Notes under the pieces: generated by a model
The model's input: only the letters and a program-made list of their open reading frames with translations
The model's database searches: none
Told to the model about the DNA's origin: nothing
NCBI GenBank assembly: GCA_029237695.1
Contig: CM055275.1
Coordinates: 89,268,433-89,332,432 of the forward strand
Source: Conchocele bisecta
Lineage: Eukaryota; Mollusca; Bivalvia; Lucinida; Thyasiridae
Length of the DNA: 64,000 bases
Reading direction: 5' to 3'
Shown here: positions 42,801-44,799 of the stretch, piece after piece
How positions within the stretch are numbered: position 1 is the stretch's first letter
Layout: each line of letters opens with the position of its first letter
Position numbers and translations under genes: made by a program

Positions 42801-44382
42801 TTATACCAATATTTCCTCCAGTATTCTTGGTGATGTGCTATTGGTGAACACCCTATATCCGGGTCACACTGTGGAGGTTGCCATGAATGGGGGTCACAGC
42901 TGGCGAAAGGTGGGGCGCCACGTGGTTCTTAACAGCGGGGTGTATAACGTGTCTCTCCGATCAAGGTGAGTATGGACGGCTTATATTCAAGGATTTTAAC
43001 CTACGCTACCACCTTCCATACTTGAGCGTAAATGTCCATATGTTCAGGAAACCGAACATTGATGTGTGCGATGTGTTAAAATAGAATTTAGTTTAAAGTA
43101 TATTGTATTTCATTGGAATAAACACACGTCATATATACGCATTAGGCCTAATACTGTGTGTTTCCTTTTACTTGACCAACTGTGCCAAATATATGCTGAA
43201 CGTGCCGAAATGTGGGATTTTTATGCCCAATGCAAGTCTCAATTCGATTGATGGAATCACTGAAAACAGGGGCTAAGTCGATATGGGATTTAATTATACA
43301 TACGAGTCGTCTGAAAATGTACGATGCGCTAAATTACAAGACATAGTCGAGCATTCCATGATAATCGCCGAACACGATTGCCAAACAAAGTATACATTGC
43401 AAGTTAAAAGATGATTTAACGATTGATCGGTGGTCGAATGATAAGGCATCAGGGCTGGCGTTTGTGGAATACATAGAGGATATTCATATTTTTGCAACGA
43501 ATATGACATATATGTTCATTTCACACCACGAGATGAACATATATGTCATATTCACTTTACAAATATGAATATTCTATTTATATATACCGCTCCATGAAAA
43601 TTAGCAGTTTTATAGACTGTATACGGTAATGAATGTGTATTTTCAGCCTTTTTGCGCTGTTTTGTGCAGATGCGCGTTATGAATATAGTTTTTTATTTCA
43701 TCGATGAGAACATATGACTTTTATTTACATCGTAGAACTATGTATTTCATGAGTAGGTATATACTAAACTGTATTTCACGTCATAACCAAGCGGTCCGCT
43801 ATTACTGGTGCTACCCATAAGCGACACTTTGTCTAATAATCACAGTAGCTGGTAATGCACTATCAACATATCGATGATCTAGTAACATAAGGTCGTAAGT
43901 GCTATGCTTTTAGCATAGCAGTTACGACCTTATGTTACTAGACCATCGATATGTGGAGCATGCACGCGTATAGACTGGAAGGTATTCGCACCAATTCCCA
44001 CCCTTCACTGCAAGAAAATACCATTGACATGATTTCGCCACCTTGAAGGGTTATGGTAAAATTACACTCTATGCAAAGTGTGTCAGTCCAGATGTGACAT
44101 ATGTTCAGGTTTCGAATTGAATACCACACAACAAAATACTATCTTCCACATCTAGAGAATATTCAAATGATTTACATGGAATGTTATAAATCCATGGCTG
44201 AACGATCTAAGAATTAAGACCTTCCCTGATTCGTTTGTTTCTGTTCCAGGTCGCCTTTTCTCCATCGCACTAGTCGGGTCGTTACCATAATGATACGAAA
44301 CTCAGCCGGTGTCGTCTTTAGTTTTATAAACGCCTGCATTATTATGGCCTTTTCTGTTAGTATTGTATTCACATACAGATAG
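9770..44382 (+). CDS. Beta-hexosaminidase (chitobiase type, GH20), multi-exon gene
   Basis: This gene encodes a glycoside hydrolase family 20 enzyme expected to remove terminal N-acetylglucosamine or N-acetylgalactosamine from chito-oligosaccharides or glycoconjugates. Exons 13357-13522, 14144-14275, 16229-16410, 18115-18288, 19889-20129, 21586-21757, 26472-26659, 28294-28467, 30202-30341, 32634-32765, 36326-36410, 41072-41306, 41779-41910, 42243-42363, 42822-42965 and 44250-44382 join with matching phases except after 28467. They give about 849 residues. The order is CHB_HEX-like domain (about 1-165), GH20b (190-300), GH20 barrel (305-735, HLGGDEV near 500), CHB_HEX_C-like (760-820) and a hydrophobic tail (826-849). 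The exon at 9770 is less sure, and the start codon and signal peptide were not found. An AATAAA at 45366 is a possible polyadenylation signal. All introns carry repeats. Family assignment is firm; substrate and location are inferred. Confidence 0.93.
10014..10080. mobile_element. MITE family A, left end only
   Basis: GTAGCCGAATTCATCAAAATTGCAAAGTATAC followed by GCAAAGTATACTTTGAGGGAG is the left terminus of the family seen complete at 32085-32389. The stretch from here to 11490 is AT-rich, with only short frames and no recognisable gene. Confidence 0.8.
11500..11739 (+). CDS. Hypothetical 79-residue ORF
   Basis: It starts at an ATG (MASSTTLRMRSEV) and ends at TAA. The sequence is charged and not repetitive; the segment DIYTVERIISRKE recalls the start of chromodomain folds, but the aromatic-cage pattern cannot be completed. 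No intron signals or partners are evident, and it lies inside a hexosaminidase intron if the 9770 exon is real. It could be a retroelement remnant or chance. Confidence 0.25.
   Translation: MASSTTLRMRSEVINYKTLHEGETLPREYVQRNRSTTAHVEVLPDIYTVERIISRKETEYVSMGNDEIYRYYRVTKTEM
12200..12956. mobile_element. MITE family A copy interrupted by an assembly gap
   Basis: The left half ends in CATTATCACAGCCAAAATGGCTGTGATAATG, the centre of the family palindrome. The right half, from TGTGATAATGAATAAATTCAGTATAAT to TTGGTGAAATAGGCTAC, completes it. Between them lies a run of N. The left boundary is approximate. Confidence 0.75.
12335..12834. other. Assembly gap (500 N)
   Basis: Exactly 500 undetermined bases, likely a fixed-size placeholder. 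Both sides are the arms of a hairpin, so the real gap may be very short or even negative. Confidence 0.98.
13357..13522 (+). CDS. Beta-hexosaminidase exon: CHB_HEX-like domain start
   Basis: It lies between TTACAG and GTATGG and reads QTSLDYLSNNLGIHVQVVDN, then LRLSITNKGDVNI and GQWSIYMY. This is the N-terminal beta-sandwich pattern of chitobiases (a long-range ltN-G motif and W-IY). It begins with two bases of a split codon and ends in phase 2 (AG). Confidence 0.85.
13553..13790. mobile_element. Foldback element, GGGCCCGGTTGTTCAAAAC family
   Basis: Inverted arms CAGTTAGCTTAACGGACTGTTA and TAACAGTCCGTTAAGCTAAC lie inside GGGCCCGGTTGTTCAAAAC and GTTTTGAACAACCGGGCCC (a related ending repeats to 13790). 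The flanking TTATTGGTGTCTTAAAATCA is also mirrored on the right. A second copy lies at 28150-28258. Confidence 0.85.
14144..14275 (+). CDS. Beta-hexosaminidase exon: CHB_HEX-like domain, middle
   Basis: It follows AGTTTCAG; donor GTACGT. It reads LTAPDMLDCGLEVGHVNGDL and then FFLSPTERFVGISARSSI, matching the HVNGDL...P...F.GI pattern of CHB_HEX domains. The first base closes the Ser codon from the previous exon, and it ends with GC, closed by A of the next exon. The phase agreement chose this donor over GTACAT four bases later. Confidence 0.85.
14476..14693. repeat. 45-bp minisatellite, about five copies
   Basis: The unit is GCGCGTGTCATGTGTTATGG followed by TGTGTTGCGTTCGTTTTGTCTTT. Units 4 and 5 share substitutions. 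Because 45 is divisible by three, long forward frames (RVMCYGVLRSFCLC) appear; these are repeat artefacts in an intron. Confidence 0.92.
14707..14782. mobile_element. Short palindrome in intron
   Basis: CTATTGATACGGTGTATATT followed by GGTCAGGTACAAGACTG is mirrored immediately by its reverse complement (one mismatch). It is hairpin-forming and probably a short foldback MITE. The stretch 14783-15570 holds no recognised gene. Confidence 0.85.
15575..15784. mobile_element. MITE family A, centre deleted
   Basis: It has both termini (GTAGGCGATTTCATCAAAATTGCAAAG and TTTGCAATGTTGGTGAAATA), but only one arm of the central ATTACATTATCACAGCC palindrome. It lies in a hexosaminidase intron. Confidence 0.85.
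16229..16410 (+). CDS. Beta-hexosaminidase exon: MPNWY segment of the CHB_HEX-like domain
   Basis: It lies between TTTGTAG and GTAAAT and reads SRIISRTDFMPNWYVASTVP, ..ARVIKSTQDESLQFV.., AKWKRDENDQYNPYTL. The D-MPNWYV motif and the later FV...WKR...YNP pattern are diagnostic of the chitobiase N-terminal region. It enters with one base and leaves with one base, fitting both neighbours. It contains no long Met-initiated frame and was found by motif. Confidence 0.88.
16459..16619. mobile_element. Foldback MITE in intron
   Basis: The arms TATAGAGAATACCAGGCTAGTG followed by TTTTGATATCAAGTTTATCAGGC are mirrored by GCCTGATAAACTTGATATCA then CACTAGCCTGGTATTCTATA. The centre is AAACGCGTAGGAATTCCGAGG and its mirror. 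Confidence 0.88.
16876..17447. mobile_element. Foldback element, CTGTCTGTTTCACGAAACC family
   Basis: TACTGTCTGTTTCACGAAACC at the left is mirrored by GGTTTCGTGAAACAGACAGTA at the right. Inner parts (CATGTTAAATCCCCATAGAC, ATTGATTTTATTGCG) are also inverted. Related copies lie at 30345-30717 and 31035-31500. Confidence 0.85.
17994..18068 (+). pseudogene. Degenerate upstream copy of the 18115 exon
   Basis: From the TGTAG acceptor, the sequence ATCAGAGATACTCCATGTAC then GAGAGGGAATCTGACTTTCA parallels 18115-18155. It then meets TGA and drifts (CCCACACCGTTATCATTCAC). It is a tandem partial exon duplication about 121 bases upstream of the intact exon. Confidence 0.8.
18115..18288 (+). CDS. Beta-hexosaminidase exon: start of the GH20b domain
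   Basis: It lies between CTATGTAG and GTATAT and reads QRYSMHEREADFREGPSTVI, PTPLSVTDLTKDRVKF, WVVVVSEDFPDEASFLA. The VIPTPLSV motif is typical of the domain preceding the GH20 barrel. It takes G from the previous exon (Asp codon) and gives G to the next (Glu codon). Confidence 0.9.
18570..18969. mobile_element. MITE family C, CAGGGCTCCAGATAAG termini, 400 bp
   Basis: CAGGGCTCCAGATAAG at the left and CTTATCTGGAGCCCTG at the right are perfect inverted termini. The centre is a palindrome around GAGACAATTCTAATGAAATACCAAG. CAGGG starts are typical of hAT elements, but no clear 8-bp duplication is seen. Copies lie at 25951-26293 and 37103-37486. Confidence 0.85.
19028..19210. repeat. MITE A tip amplified as an 18-bp tandem array
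   Basis: Five to six copies of ATCTGTAGCCGATTTCAT-like units are followed by the MITE family A left end (GATTTCATCAACATTGCAAAGTATAC). The repeated unit contains the outermost bases of that MITE. Confidence 0.85.
19335..19860. mobile_element. Foldback MITE family B with an inserted palindrome
   Basis: The family B hairpin (AATGAATGGCCTTTTTGTGG ... TGGACGAAGGCCGG ... CAAGTTTATATCCCCG) occupies 19523-19685, followed by its outer arm to about 19860. At 19335-19522 a second partial start is joined to another palindrome (TTGGCGATAAAAAATTACAA mirrored around an A11/T14 tract). Copies lie at 32855-33222 and 34046-34404. Confidence 0.8.
19889..20129 (+). CDS. Beta-hexosaminidase exon: GH20b domain
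   Basis: It lies between TTTACAG and GTAAGT and reads KLHIKLKPVKPKSKYIHFTK, EQEWYNIAVSAEPDLIRVIA, RSAAGAFYASQSVLSLV. The A.S..GAFYA.Q.L pattern is conserved in GH20b domains next to the catalytic barrel. It ends with AG, closed by G of the next exon. Confidence 0.95.
20130..20290. repeat. 53-bp minisatellite, first block
   Basis: Units of AAGTTAACAATATGTTCATC, TTGCCAAACTACTCACAAA and TTGTTACCATCT begin immediately after the donor site. The same unit returns at 21040-21435. Confidence 0.85.
20820..20852. repeat. Partial copy of the GAGCCGGCTCATCTGGATC palindrome
   Basis: GTGTAGATCCAGATGAGCCGGCTCG also occurs at 3478-3503, and as both arms of a hairpin at 33478-33533. It is a one-armed fragment. 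The remaining 20291-21035 bases show no gene. Confidence 0.7.
21040..21435. repeat. 53-bp minisatellite, second block
   Basis: Four to five copies of the unit described at 20130, interrupted by unrelated bases 21155-21300. It lies in the intron before the first GH20 catalytic exon. Confidence 0.88.
21586..21757 (+). CDS. Beta-hexosaminidase exon: first GH20 catalytic segment
   Basis: It lies between ATCTAAG and GTACTA and reads FQYRGVMIDVARNFQ, LNRLHLHLSDDQGWRLEIPT, LPELTE. The YRG...D.AR.F and HLSDDQGWRLEI motifs define the start of the GH20 barrel. It ends in phase 0 and the next exon begins ATT. Confidence 0.97.
21783..22053. mobile_element. MITE family A copy flanked by a 70-bp exon/intron duplication
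   Basis: The central palindrome (GAATTTATTACATTATCACA and its mirror) and both GCAAAGTATACTTTG termini are present. Bases 21713-21782, the exon end plus the first intron bases, recur at 22054-22123 directly after the MITE with one clear mismatch (CGACAT/CGGCAT). Confidence 0.88.
22054..22123 (+). pseudogene. Duplicated 3' end of the 21586 exon
   Basis: GGGATGGCGGTTAGAAATCC .. CATTACCCGAACTGACGGAG and its GTACTATAGG donor are repeated here after the MITE. There is no acceptor in front, so it is unlikely to be spliced in. Confidence 0.85.
22140..22990. other. Intron, no gene; half palindrome at 22140-22230
   Basis: GGTTAACTGTATTGTAATTT and GCGGCGTATATCAGAAAATG match one arm of the foldback element at 35787-35947. 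The remainder is AT-rich without recognisable features. Confidence 0.6.
22990..23290. mobile_element. MITE fragment, GAATATTCATATTT family
   Basis: CATATGTTCTCATCGATGAA, ACCGTATACAGCCTTATTAC, TGCTAATTTCCATGGAGCGG and AGAGAATATTCATATTTTTT recur in opposite orientation at about 43470-43740. It is non-coding. Confidence 0.7.
23371..25033. mobile_element. TIR-bounded element with internal tandem repeats
   Basis: TAGCTCGACTA at 23371 is the exact reverse complement of TAGTCGAGCTA at 25023. A GGCGTC array (23415-23440) follows the left end. The rest is a degenerate tandem repeat of about 160-320 bp units, with CCTTGGTTAAGGTTTTTAGT, CATACTTGGACAACTTCATC and AACCCCTGACCTATATTTGA. It looks non-autonomous and has no ORF. 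Confidence 0.8.
25317..25760. mobile_element. Foldback MITE, TTATCCCGTCAACAC family, with triplicated arm
   Basis: The left-arm segment CACTGCGTATGTGCCGTGAC .. GATATCCTGTCAATACGACC occurs three times in tandem (about 66-bp period, 25327-25535). The core then runs to TTCACGGCACTAAGCTAC. It lies in the hexosaminidase intron. Confidence 0.85.
25951..26293. mobile_element. MITE family C copy
   Basis: GGGCTTCAGATAAGGAATTG to GCAGCTTATCTGGAGC, with the central AAATGAAAGTATGTCTTGGC palindrome. An extra start fragment at 25840-25890 (GCTCCAGATGGAAAATTAGT) precedes it. Confidence 0.8.
26472..26659 (+). CDS. Beta-hexosaminidase exon: GSGYYN..PEIDMPGH segment
   Basis: It lies between CTTCCAG and GTTCGT and reads IGSKRCHNDQSNKCINPGLG, GSGYYNVAEYREILRYANKH, HVTVVPEIDMPGHS. 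The RC...CI.P.LGSGP and V.PE.DMPGH motifs match chitobiase-type GH20 enzymes. It ends with AG, closed by A of the next exon. The acceptor is set by phase with the previous exon. Confidence 0.96.
26820..27940. mobile_element. Intron with a TIR-type repeat at 27400-27882
   Basis: CACTATTCCACCAGTTCTAA .. CGCCCGCTATACAGATATAA to about 27660 recurs at 54905-55140. The right end, GTTTGTGCCTGCTGAGTGGG then CATGTACCTTTAA (27850-27882), is the reverse complement of the left end at 54842. The rest is AT-rich intron with no exon found. Confidence 0.65.
27948..28100 (+). repeat. tRNA-derived SINE, Arg-GCG-like head
   Basis: TTGCTCAGTCGGTAGAGCGTCGGACTGCGAATC and GGTTCGTATCCC form a near-complete tRNA head with loop CTGCGAA. 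The acceptor arm does not close and a non-tRNA body follows (GGGTCCTTAGGCAAGACAAC). It is best called a SINE head and body rather than a functional tRNA. Confidence 0.7.
28150..28258. mobile_element. Foldback element, GGGCCCGGTTGTTCAAAAC family
   Basis: GGGCCCGGTTGCTCAAAACA with TTAGCTTAACAGACTGTTAA is mirrored by TAGCAGTCTGTTAAGCTAAC and GTTTTGAGCAACCAGGCCC. It ends about 35 bases before the next exon. Confidence 0.88.
28294..28467 (+). CDS. Beta-hexosaminidase exon with a one-base frame problem
   Basis: It follows ATGTTTAG and is followed by GTAATG. It reads RAAVLSMSHRSRRDRQSP, NYQYYNLVDDR, NTLNPCLNSSY, continuing the PGH-S-R-AA and NPCLNS(T/S)Y patterns of the family. It leaves in phase 2, although the next exon begins in phase 0. 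The copy at 28771-28897 has one more base (TATATGTTTG against TACTGTTTG) and gives YMFVNK in phase 0. The likely explanation is a single-base deletion here, in the genome or the assembly. Confidence 0.85.
28473..28715. mobile_element. Foldback MITE between duplicated exon copies
   Basis: GGGGCCCGTTCACTAAACTT then CGTACGACTAAAATGTTCGT is mirrored by ACGAACATTTTAGTCCTGCG then AAGTTTAGTGAAACGGCCCC. The centre is GCATAGGCTGCATATGCAGC and its mirror. It starts six bases after the exon donor. Confidence 0.9.
28771..28897 (+). pseudogene. Partial duplicate of the 28294 exon
   Basis: It parallels 28342-28467 with scattered substitutions and one extra base. It reads PLHRNGDYQLCNLVDDRAVG, NTLNPCLNSTYMFVNK, then donor GTACTG in phase 0. 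The first 16 codons of the exon (AAVLSMSH region) are missing upstream, so on its own it cannot restore the protein. Confidence 0.85.
28911..29816. mobile_element. MITE family A copy split by a nested insertion
   Basis: GTAGCCTATTTCACCAACATT at the left, the full central palindrome, then the right arm to TAAGTATA at 29188. The arm resumes at TACTTTGCAATGTTGATGAA (29788) and ends in TAGGCTAC. Confidence 0.9.
29189..29787. mobile_element. Nested 599-bp TA-flanked element
   Basis: It begins CAGTCCAGCACCAGTATCT and ends AGATACTGGTTCTCGACTG (near-perfect inverted termini), and is flanked by TA on both sides inside the MITE A arm. Internal GTCGAGAT/ATACGAGG words recur. TA duplication and CAGTC... 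ends fit Tc1/mariner or pogo-type mobilisation. No transposase is seen. Confidence 0.85.
30202..30341 (+). CDS. Beta-hexosaminidase exon: catalytic HLGGDEV
   Basis: It lies between TTTTGCAG and GTATGT and reads ILDELILLHRGVQDLRMF, then HLGGDEVYFGVWDSSPACQ. In GH20 enzymes the Asp-Glu pair of HLGGDE supplies the residue that orients the substrate acetamido group and the general acid. Both are intact. It starts in phase 0 and ends with GC. Confidence 0.97.
30345..30720. mobile_element. Foldback element, CTGTCTGTTCCACG family
   Basis: ACTGTCTGTTCCACGTTTTG is mirrored by CGTGGAACAGACAGTA. Inner CAAATATTGATTTTATTGCG arms are also mirrored. It begins four bases after the exon end, so it overlaps the donor region. 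Confidence 0.82.
31035..31500. mobile_element. Foldback element, related to 30345
   Basis: GTCTGTTGCACGTCTTTCTG .. TTTTGGCTATTAAACATATT and a mirrored right side (TTTAATGGCCAAAAGTACGT), with ATTGATTTTATTGCG-like arms inside. No ORF. Confidence 0.72.
31505..31911. mobile_element. MITE family A copy with tandemly repeated tip
   Basis: Four to five copies of TAGCCTATTTCACCAACATTGAAAA (27-bp period, 31513-31625) precede a full element with central palindrome, ending GGTGAAATAGGTTAC. Confidence 0.9.
32085..32389. mobile_element. MITE family A, best complete copy
   Basis: The 305 bp run from GTAGCCGATTTCATCAAAATT to GCAATAGGCTAC. The order is tip, CAAAGTATAC arm, central palindrome TATTACATTATCACAGCCAT/ATGGCTGTGATAATGTAATA, mirrored arm and tip. 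No coding capacity. Confidence 0.92.
32634..32765 (+). CDS. Beta-hexosaminidase exon: GLSIGAWEDG segment
   Basis: It lies between TTTTACAG and GTACAT and reads TPQLKKIFVHNVAQLAANKG, LSIGAWEDGMYSK, YTRLDFKN. The GL...AWEDG motif is conserved in chitobiases. It starts by closing GC with C and ends with AG. Confidence 0.95.
32855..33222. mobile_element. Foldback MITE family B
   Basis: The outer segment ATTTGATTGGCCCGTAGCAA .. GGAATTATAAGGAATGAATG is followed by the hairpin GGCCTTTTTGTTGAATTTAT .. CTGGACGAGGCCTTCCGGCC .. GATAAATTCCATAAAAAGGCC. It is nearly identical to 34046-34404. Confidence 0.88.
33478..33533. mobile_element. Short palindrome GTGCAGATCCTGATGAG
   Basis: GTGCAGATCCTGATGAGACGGCTCG meets CGAGCCGGCTCATCTGGATCTGCAC. 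One-armed copies lie at 3478 and 20824. Flanking CCCTTTCAACCCTAAGG (33337) and TTCAAAGGGTTAA (33567) suggest a longer element of about 245 bp. Confidence 0.82.
33595..33665 (-). tRNA. tRNA-Gly (CCC), copy 1
   Basis: The minus strand gives a 71-base cloverleaf. The acceptor GCGCCGC pairs with GCGGCGC, followed by discriminator A. The A box is TAGTGTAGTGGTATCA and the anticodon loop TTCCCAT (anticodon CCC). The T arm GGGTTCGATTCCC has one G-U pair in the stem relative to copy 2. It matches the animal tRNA-Gly-CCC pattern. Confidence 0.93.
33666..34020. repeat. First arm of the tRNA-Gly local duplication
   Basis: Sequence beside the tRNA (GTACTCTCTTGAAATACCGT .. TTGGTCCACAGTTTATTTC .. CCATCGGTGAGTGATCATAA) is repeated at 34660-35045 with few differences. 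The duplicated unit thus covers the tRNA and about 380 flanking bases. Confidence 0.88.
34046..34404. mobile_element. Foldback MITE family B
   Basis: A copy of the element at 32855, including AATTCTTAATAAAACGGAAA and the hairpin around GACGAGGCCTTTCGGCCTTCG. It lies between the two tRNA-Gly copies. Confidence 0.88.
34589..34659 (-). tRNA. tRNA-Gly (CCC), copy 2
   Basis: The 71-base cloverleaf has fully paired acceptor (GCGCCGC/GCGGCGC), anticodon stem (CAAGA/TCTTG, loop TTCCCAT) and T stem (CCGGG/CCCGG). One A-arm difference from copy 1 (GGCATCA against GGTATCA) lies in the D arm. It is likely functional. Confidence 0.95.
34660..35045. repeat. Second arm of the tRNA-Gly local duplication
   Basis: It parallels 33666-34020. 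A T14 stretch and a G-rich run (GGTGGGGTGGGGGGGGGGGGC, about 34996-35016) were added. A Cys-rich frame here (FCNECSPHTCVSCKKYPSVS) is open only in this copy. Confidence 0.85.
35787..35947. mobile_element. Foldback MITE in intron
   Basis: GGTTAACTGTATAGTAATTT .. GCGGCGTATATC .. GATAGGTCGG is mirrored by CCGGCCTATCATTTTCTGAT .. GCAAATTTCAAAATTACATG .. GGTTAACC, with centre GCGCTAGCG. A single arm lies at 22140-22230. The stretch 35046-35786 shows no gene. Confidence 0.87.
36326..36410 (+). CDS. Beta-hexosaminidase exon: V.PWSNSW segment
   Basis: It lies between CCTACAG and GTAAAC and reads EVYVYPWSNSWRGGTGGRSV, EFADAGYK. It matches the W.N.W......A...G.K strand of the GH20 barrel. The first base closes the Ser codon, and it ends in phase 0. 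At 85 bases it is the shortest confident exon. Confidence 0.93.
36887..37058. mobile_element. Foldback MITE in intron
   Basis: GTGTAATTAATAGGATATTC CATCGTACATG .. ATAATACACTCGTG is mirrored by CACGAGTGTATTATTTCCCG .. CATCGTACATTTTGAATAGC reversed, ending TATATAATTACAC. The centre holds CCGACGG/GCCGACG-like repeats. Confidence 0.82.
37103..37486. mobile_element. MITE family C copy
   Basis: CAGGGCTCCAGATAAGGAAT to GCAGCTTATCTGGAGC, with the central GGAGACAATTCTAATGAAAT palindrome. The right terminus is degraded (GGAGCATTG). Confidence 0.85.
38275..38950 (+). pseudogene. LINE reverse transcriptase 3' fragment (sense)
   Basis: After an AAGT microsatellite, the frame reads IIINWSNTWLVSFNPRKTES, then SEVDSHKHLGIYFNNEGTW and LEIIYLTFIRPVLEYADVVW. 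This is the thumb region of jockey/CR1-type non-LTR reverse transcriptases. A frameshift near 38650 leads to SSLNHDLYRKNIIGSPNC, then CGQVEDASHFFFHCTQY with a Cys/His pattern. The 5' part is absent and part of the thumb is deleted. It lies inside a hexosaminidase intron. Confidence 0.85.
39455..40110 (-). pseudogene. LINE reverse transcriptase 3' fragment (antisense)
   Basis: The minus strand reads RVFLKVQKKAAQIILNKPID, a frameshift, then GLNLRSADTNNIYLPKHNIE, YYGAKLWNDLPVYVKTAKSV, EDFKSKY. This is the C-terminal tail pattern of jockey-like LINE ORF2 proteins (gakLWN.LP). An AAGT-type tail lies at 39455. It is a 5'-truncated decayed copy, opposite in direction to 38275. Confidence 0.85.
40244..40713. 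mobile_element. 470-bp full-length foldback MITE, TTATCCCGTCAACAC family
   Basis: TTTATCCCGTCAACACACTG .. TATCCTGTCAATACGACCTA .. AATAGAATAGTAGGTTAGTG .. GGCGCGGCACGGAAACGGGA is mirrored over the whole length by TCCCGTTTCCTAAGCCGCGC .. GTGTTGACGGGATAAA. The loop is only about 20 bp (GTGCTCGGCAGAGCCCCGCC). No ORF. It is the most complete of the five copies. Confidence 0.93.
40860..41060. mobile_element. MITE fragment, GAATATTCATATTT family
   Basis: TAATAAATGGAATATTCATG .. ATGTTCATCTCC is partly mirrored by AAATATGAATATTCTCTATT. Related to 22990-23290 and 43470-43740. Confidence 0.6.
41072..41306 (+). CDS. Beta-hexosaminidase exon: HLYLDHPYEPDPEERGLYWA segment
   Basis: It lies between TACCCTAG and GTAGGT and reads VILAQSTHLYLDHPYEPD, PEERGLYWATRYTDTRRIF, GFVADDIFKNADFDGNGYPL. 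The YLDHP.E.DP..RG.YWA.R pattern is typical of chitobiases. It leaves with one base (G), completed by GT of the next exon. Confidence 0.96.
41462..41549. mobile_element. MITE family A, one terminus (reversed)
   Basis: ATGCATTTCGGGAAAAATAA .. CTCCCTCAAAGTATACTTTG .. TTGATGAAATCGGCTAC is one end of family A in reverse orientation. Confidence 0.85.
41779..41910 (+). CDS. Beta-hexosaminidase exon: WSETIR..FPRLLAVAERAWH segment
   Basis: It lies between CTACATAG and GTATAT and reads IQACIWSETIRNESQL, QYMAFPRLLAVAERAWHKAS, WEDIESQ. The G.Q...WSE...........PR..A.AERAW motif closes the GH20 active-site barrel. It begins with GT and ends with one base. Confidence 0.97.
42243..42363 (+). CDS. Beta-hexosaminidase exon: end of the GH20 domain
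   Basis: It lies between AATTCAG and GTTAGT and reads TRDREKQRDWERFSYALGAR, ELPRLEKLGVHYRVPPPGG. The W.RF...LG..EL..L...GV.YR.PPPG motif is the canonical end of the catalytic domain in this subfamily. There is no in-frame Met, so it was found by motif and phase. Confidence 0.95.
42822..42965 (+). CDS. Beta-hexosaminidase exon: CHB_HEX_C-like domain
   Basis: It lies between TCCTCCAG and GTGAGT and reads ILGDVLLVNTLYPGHTVEVA, MNGGHSWRKV, VLNSGVYNVSLRS. The YPG...E...NGG..W..V pattern matches the small C-terminal beta-sandwich of chitobiases. It closes AC with T and ends with AG. Confidence 0.92.
43470..43740. mobile_element. MITE, GAATATTCATATTT family
   Basis: GAGGATATTCATATTTTTGC AACGAATATGACATATATGT is mirrored by ACATATATGTCATATTCACT TTACAAATATGAATATTC. 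The outer part to 43740 matches 23060-23220 reversed. Confidence 0.78.
43866..43954. mobile_element. Short palindrome in intron
   Basis: ACATATCGATGATCTAGTAA CATAAGGTCGTAAGTGCTATGC is mirrored by GCATAGCAGTTACGACCTTA TGTTACTAGACCATCGATATGT. The inner GCATAAGGTCGTAAGTGCTAT also appears alone at 58880 and 59167. Confidence 0.87.
44250..44382 (+). CDS. Beta-hexosaminidase last exon with hydrophobic tail
   Basis: It follows CTGTTCCAG and ends at TAG (44380-44382). It reads SPFLHRTSRVVTIMIRNSAG, then the hydrophobic VVFSFINACIIMAFSVSIVF and TYR. SR.V.I closes the CHB_HEX_C domain. The roughly 20-residue apolar end could be a membrane anchor or a GPI-attachment signal (small residues NSAG before it). 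Secreted chitobiases lack this. Confidence 0.88.
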
Positions 44383-44489
44383 CGGTACCACGTCCATTTA
44401 TATGAGTGCCTTTTTGTTTCAGTGTTGCTCGTTAATGGACCAGTCTTAAATAGCTTACCGAACTTGGGAAATCATGAGTAACTTGCATA

Positions 44490-44790
44490 CATAGAGAATA
44501 GTAGGTAAGTGCCGTGAATGGGAAACGCAAGTCTTAGGAAACGGGATGGGCGAGGCTCTGCCGAGCACATCCCATTTCCGAGCCGAGCCAGATATGTTTT
44601 CCCATTCACGGCACTAACCTACTATTCTATTCATCCCGTCAACACCTACAAATGGCTTTAAAATGCAAACAAAATAACCCCAGCCACCGCACATATTCAT
44701 ACGCAGTGATTAGGTCGTATTGACAGGATATCAAATATATTTCACGGCACCGTGTTTCACGGCACATACGCACTGTGTTGACGGGATAAA
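44490..44790. mobile_element. Foldback MITE, TTATCCCGTCAACAC family, one arm shortened
   Basis: AGAGAATAGTAGGTAAGTGC CGTGAATGGGAAA starts it; the full right arm runs to CACTGTGTTGACGGGATAAA. It lies about 110 bases downstream of the hexosaminidase stop, so it may be part of its 3' UTR. Confidence 0.88.
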
Positions 44791-44799
44791 ACTATTTTC

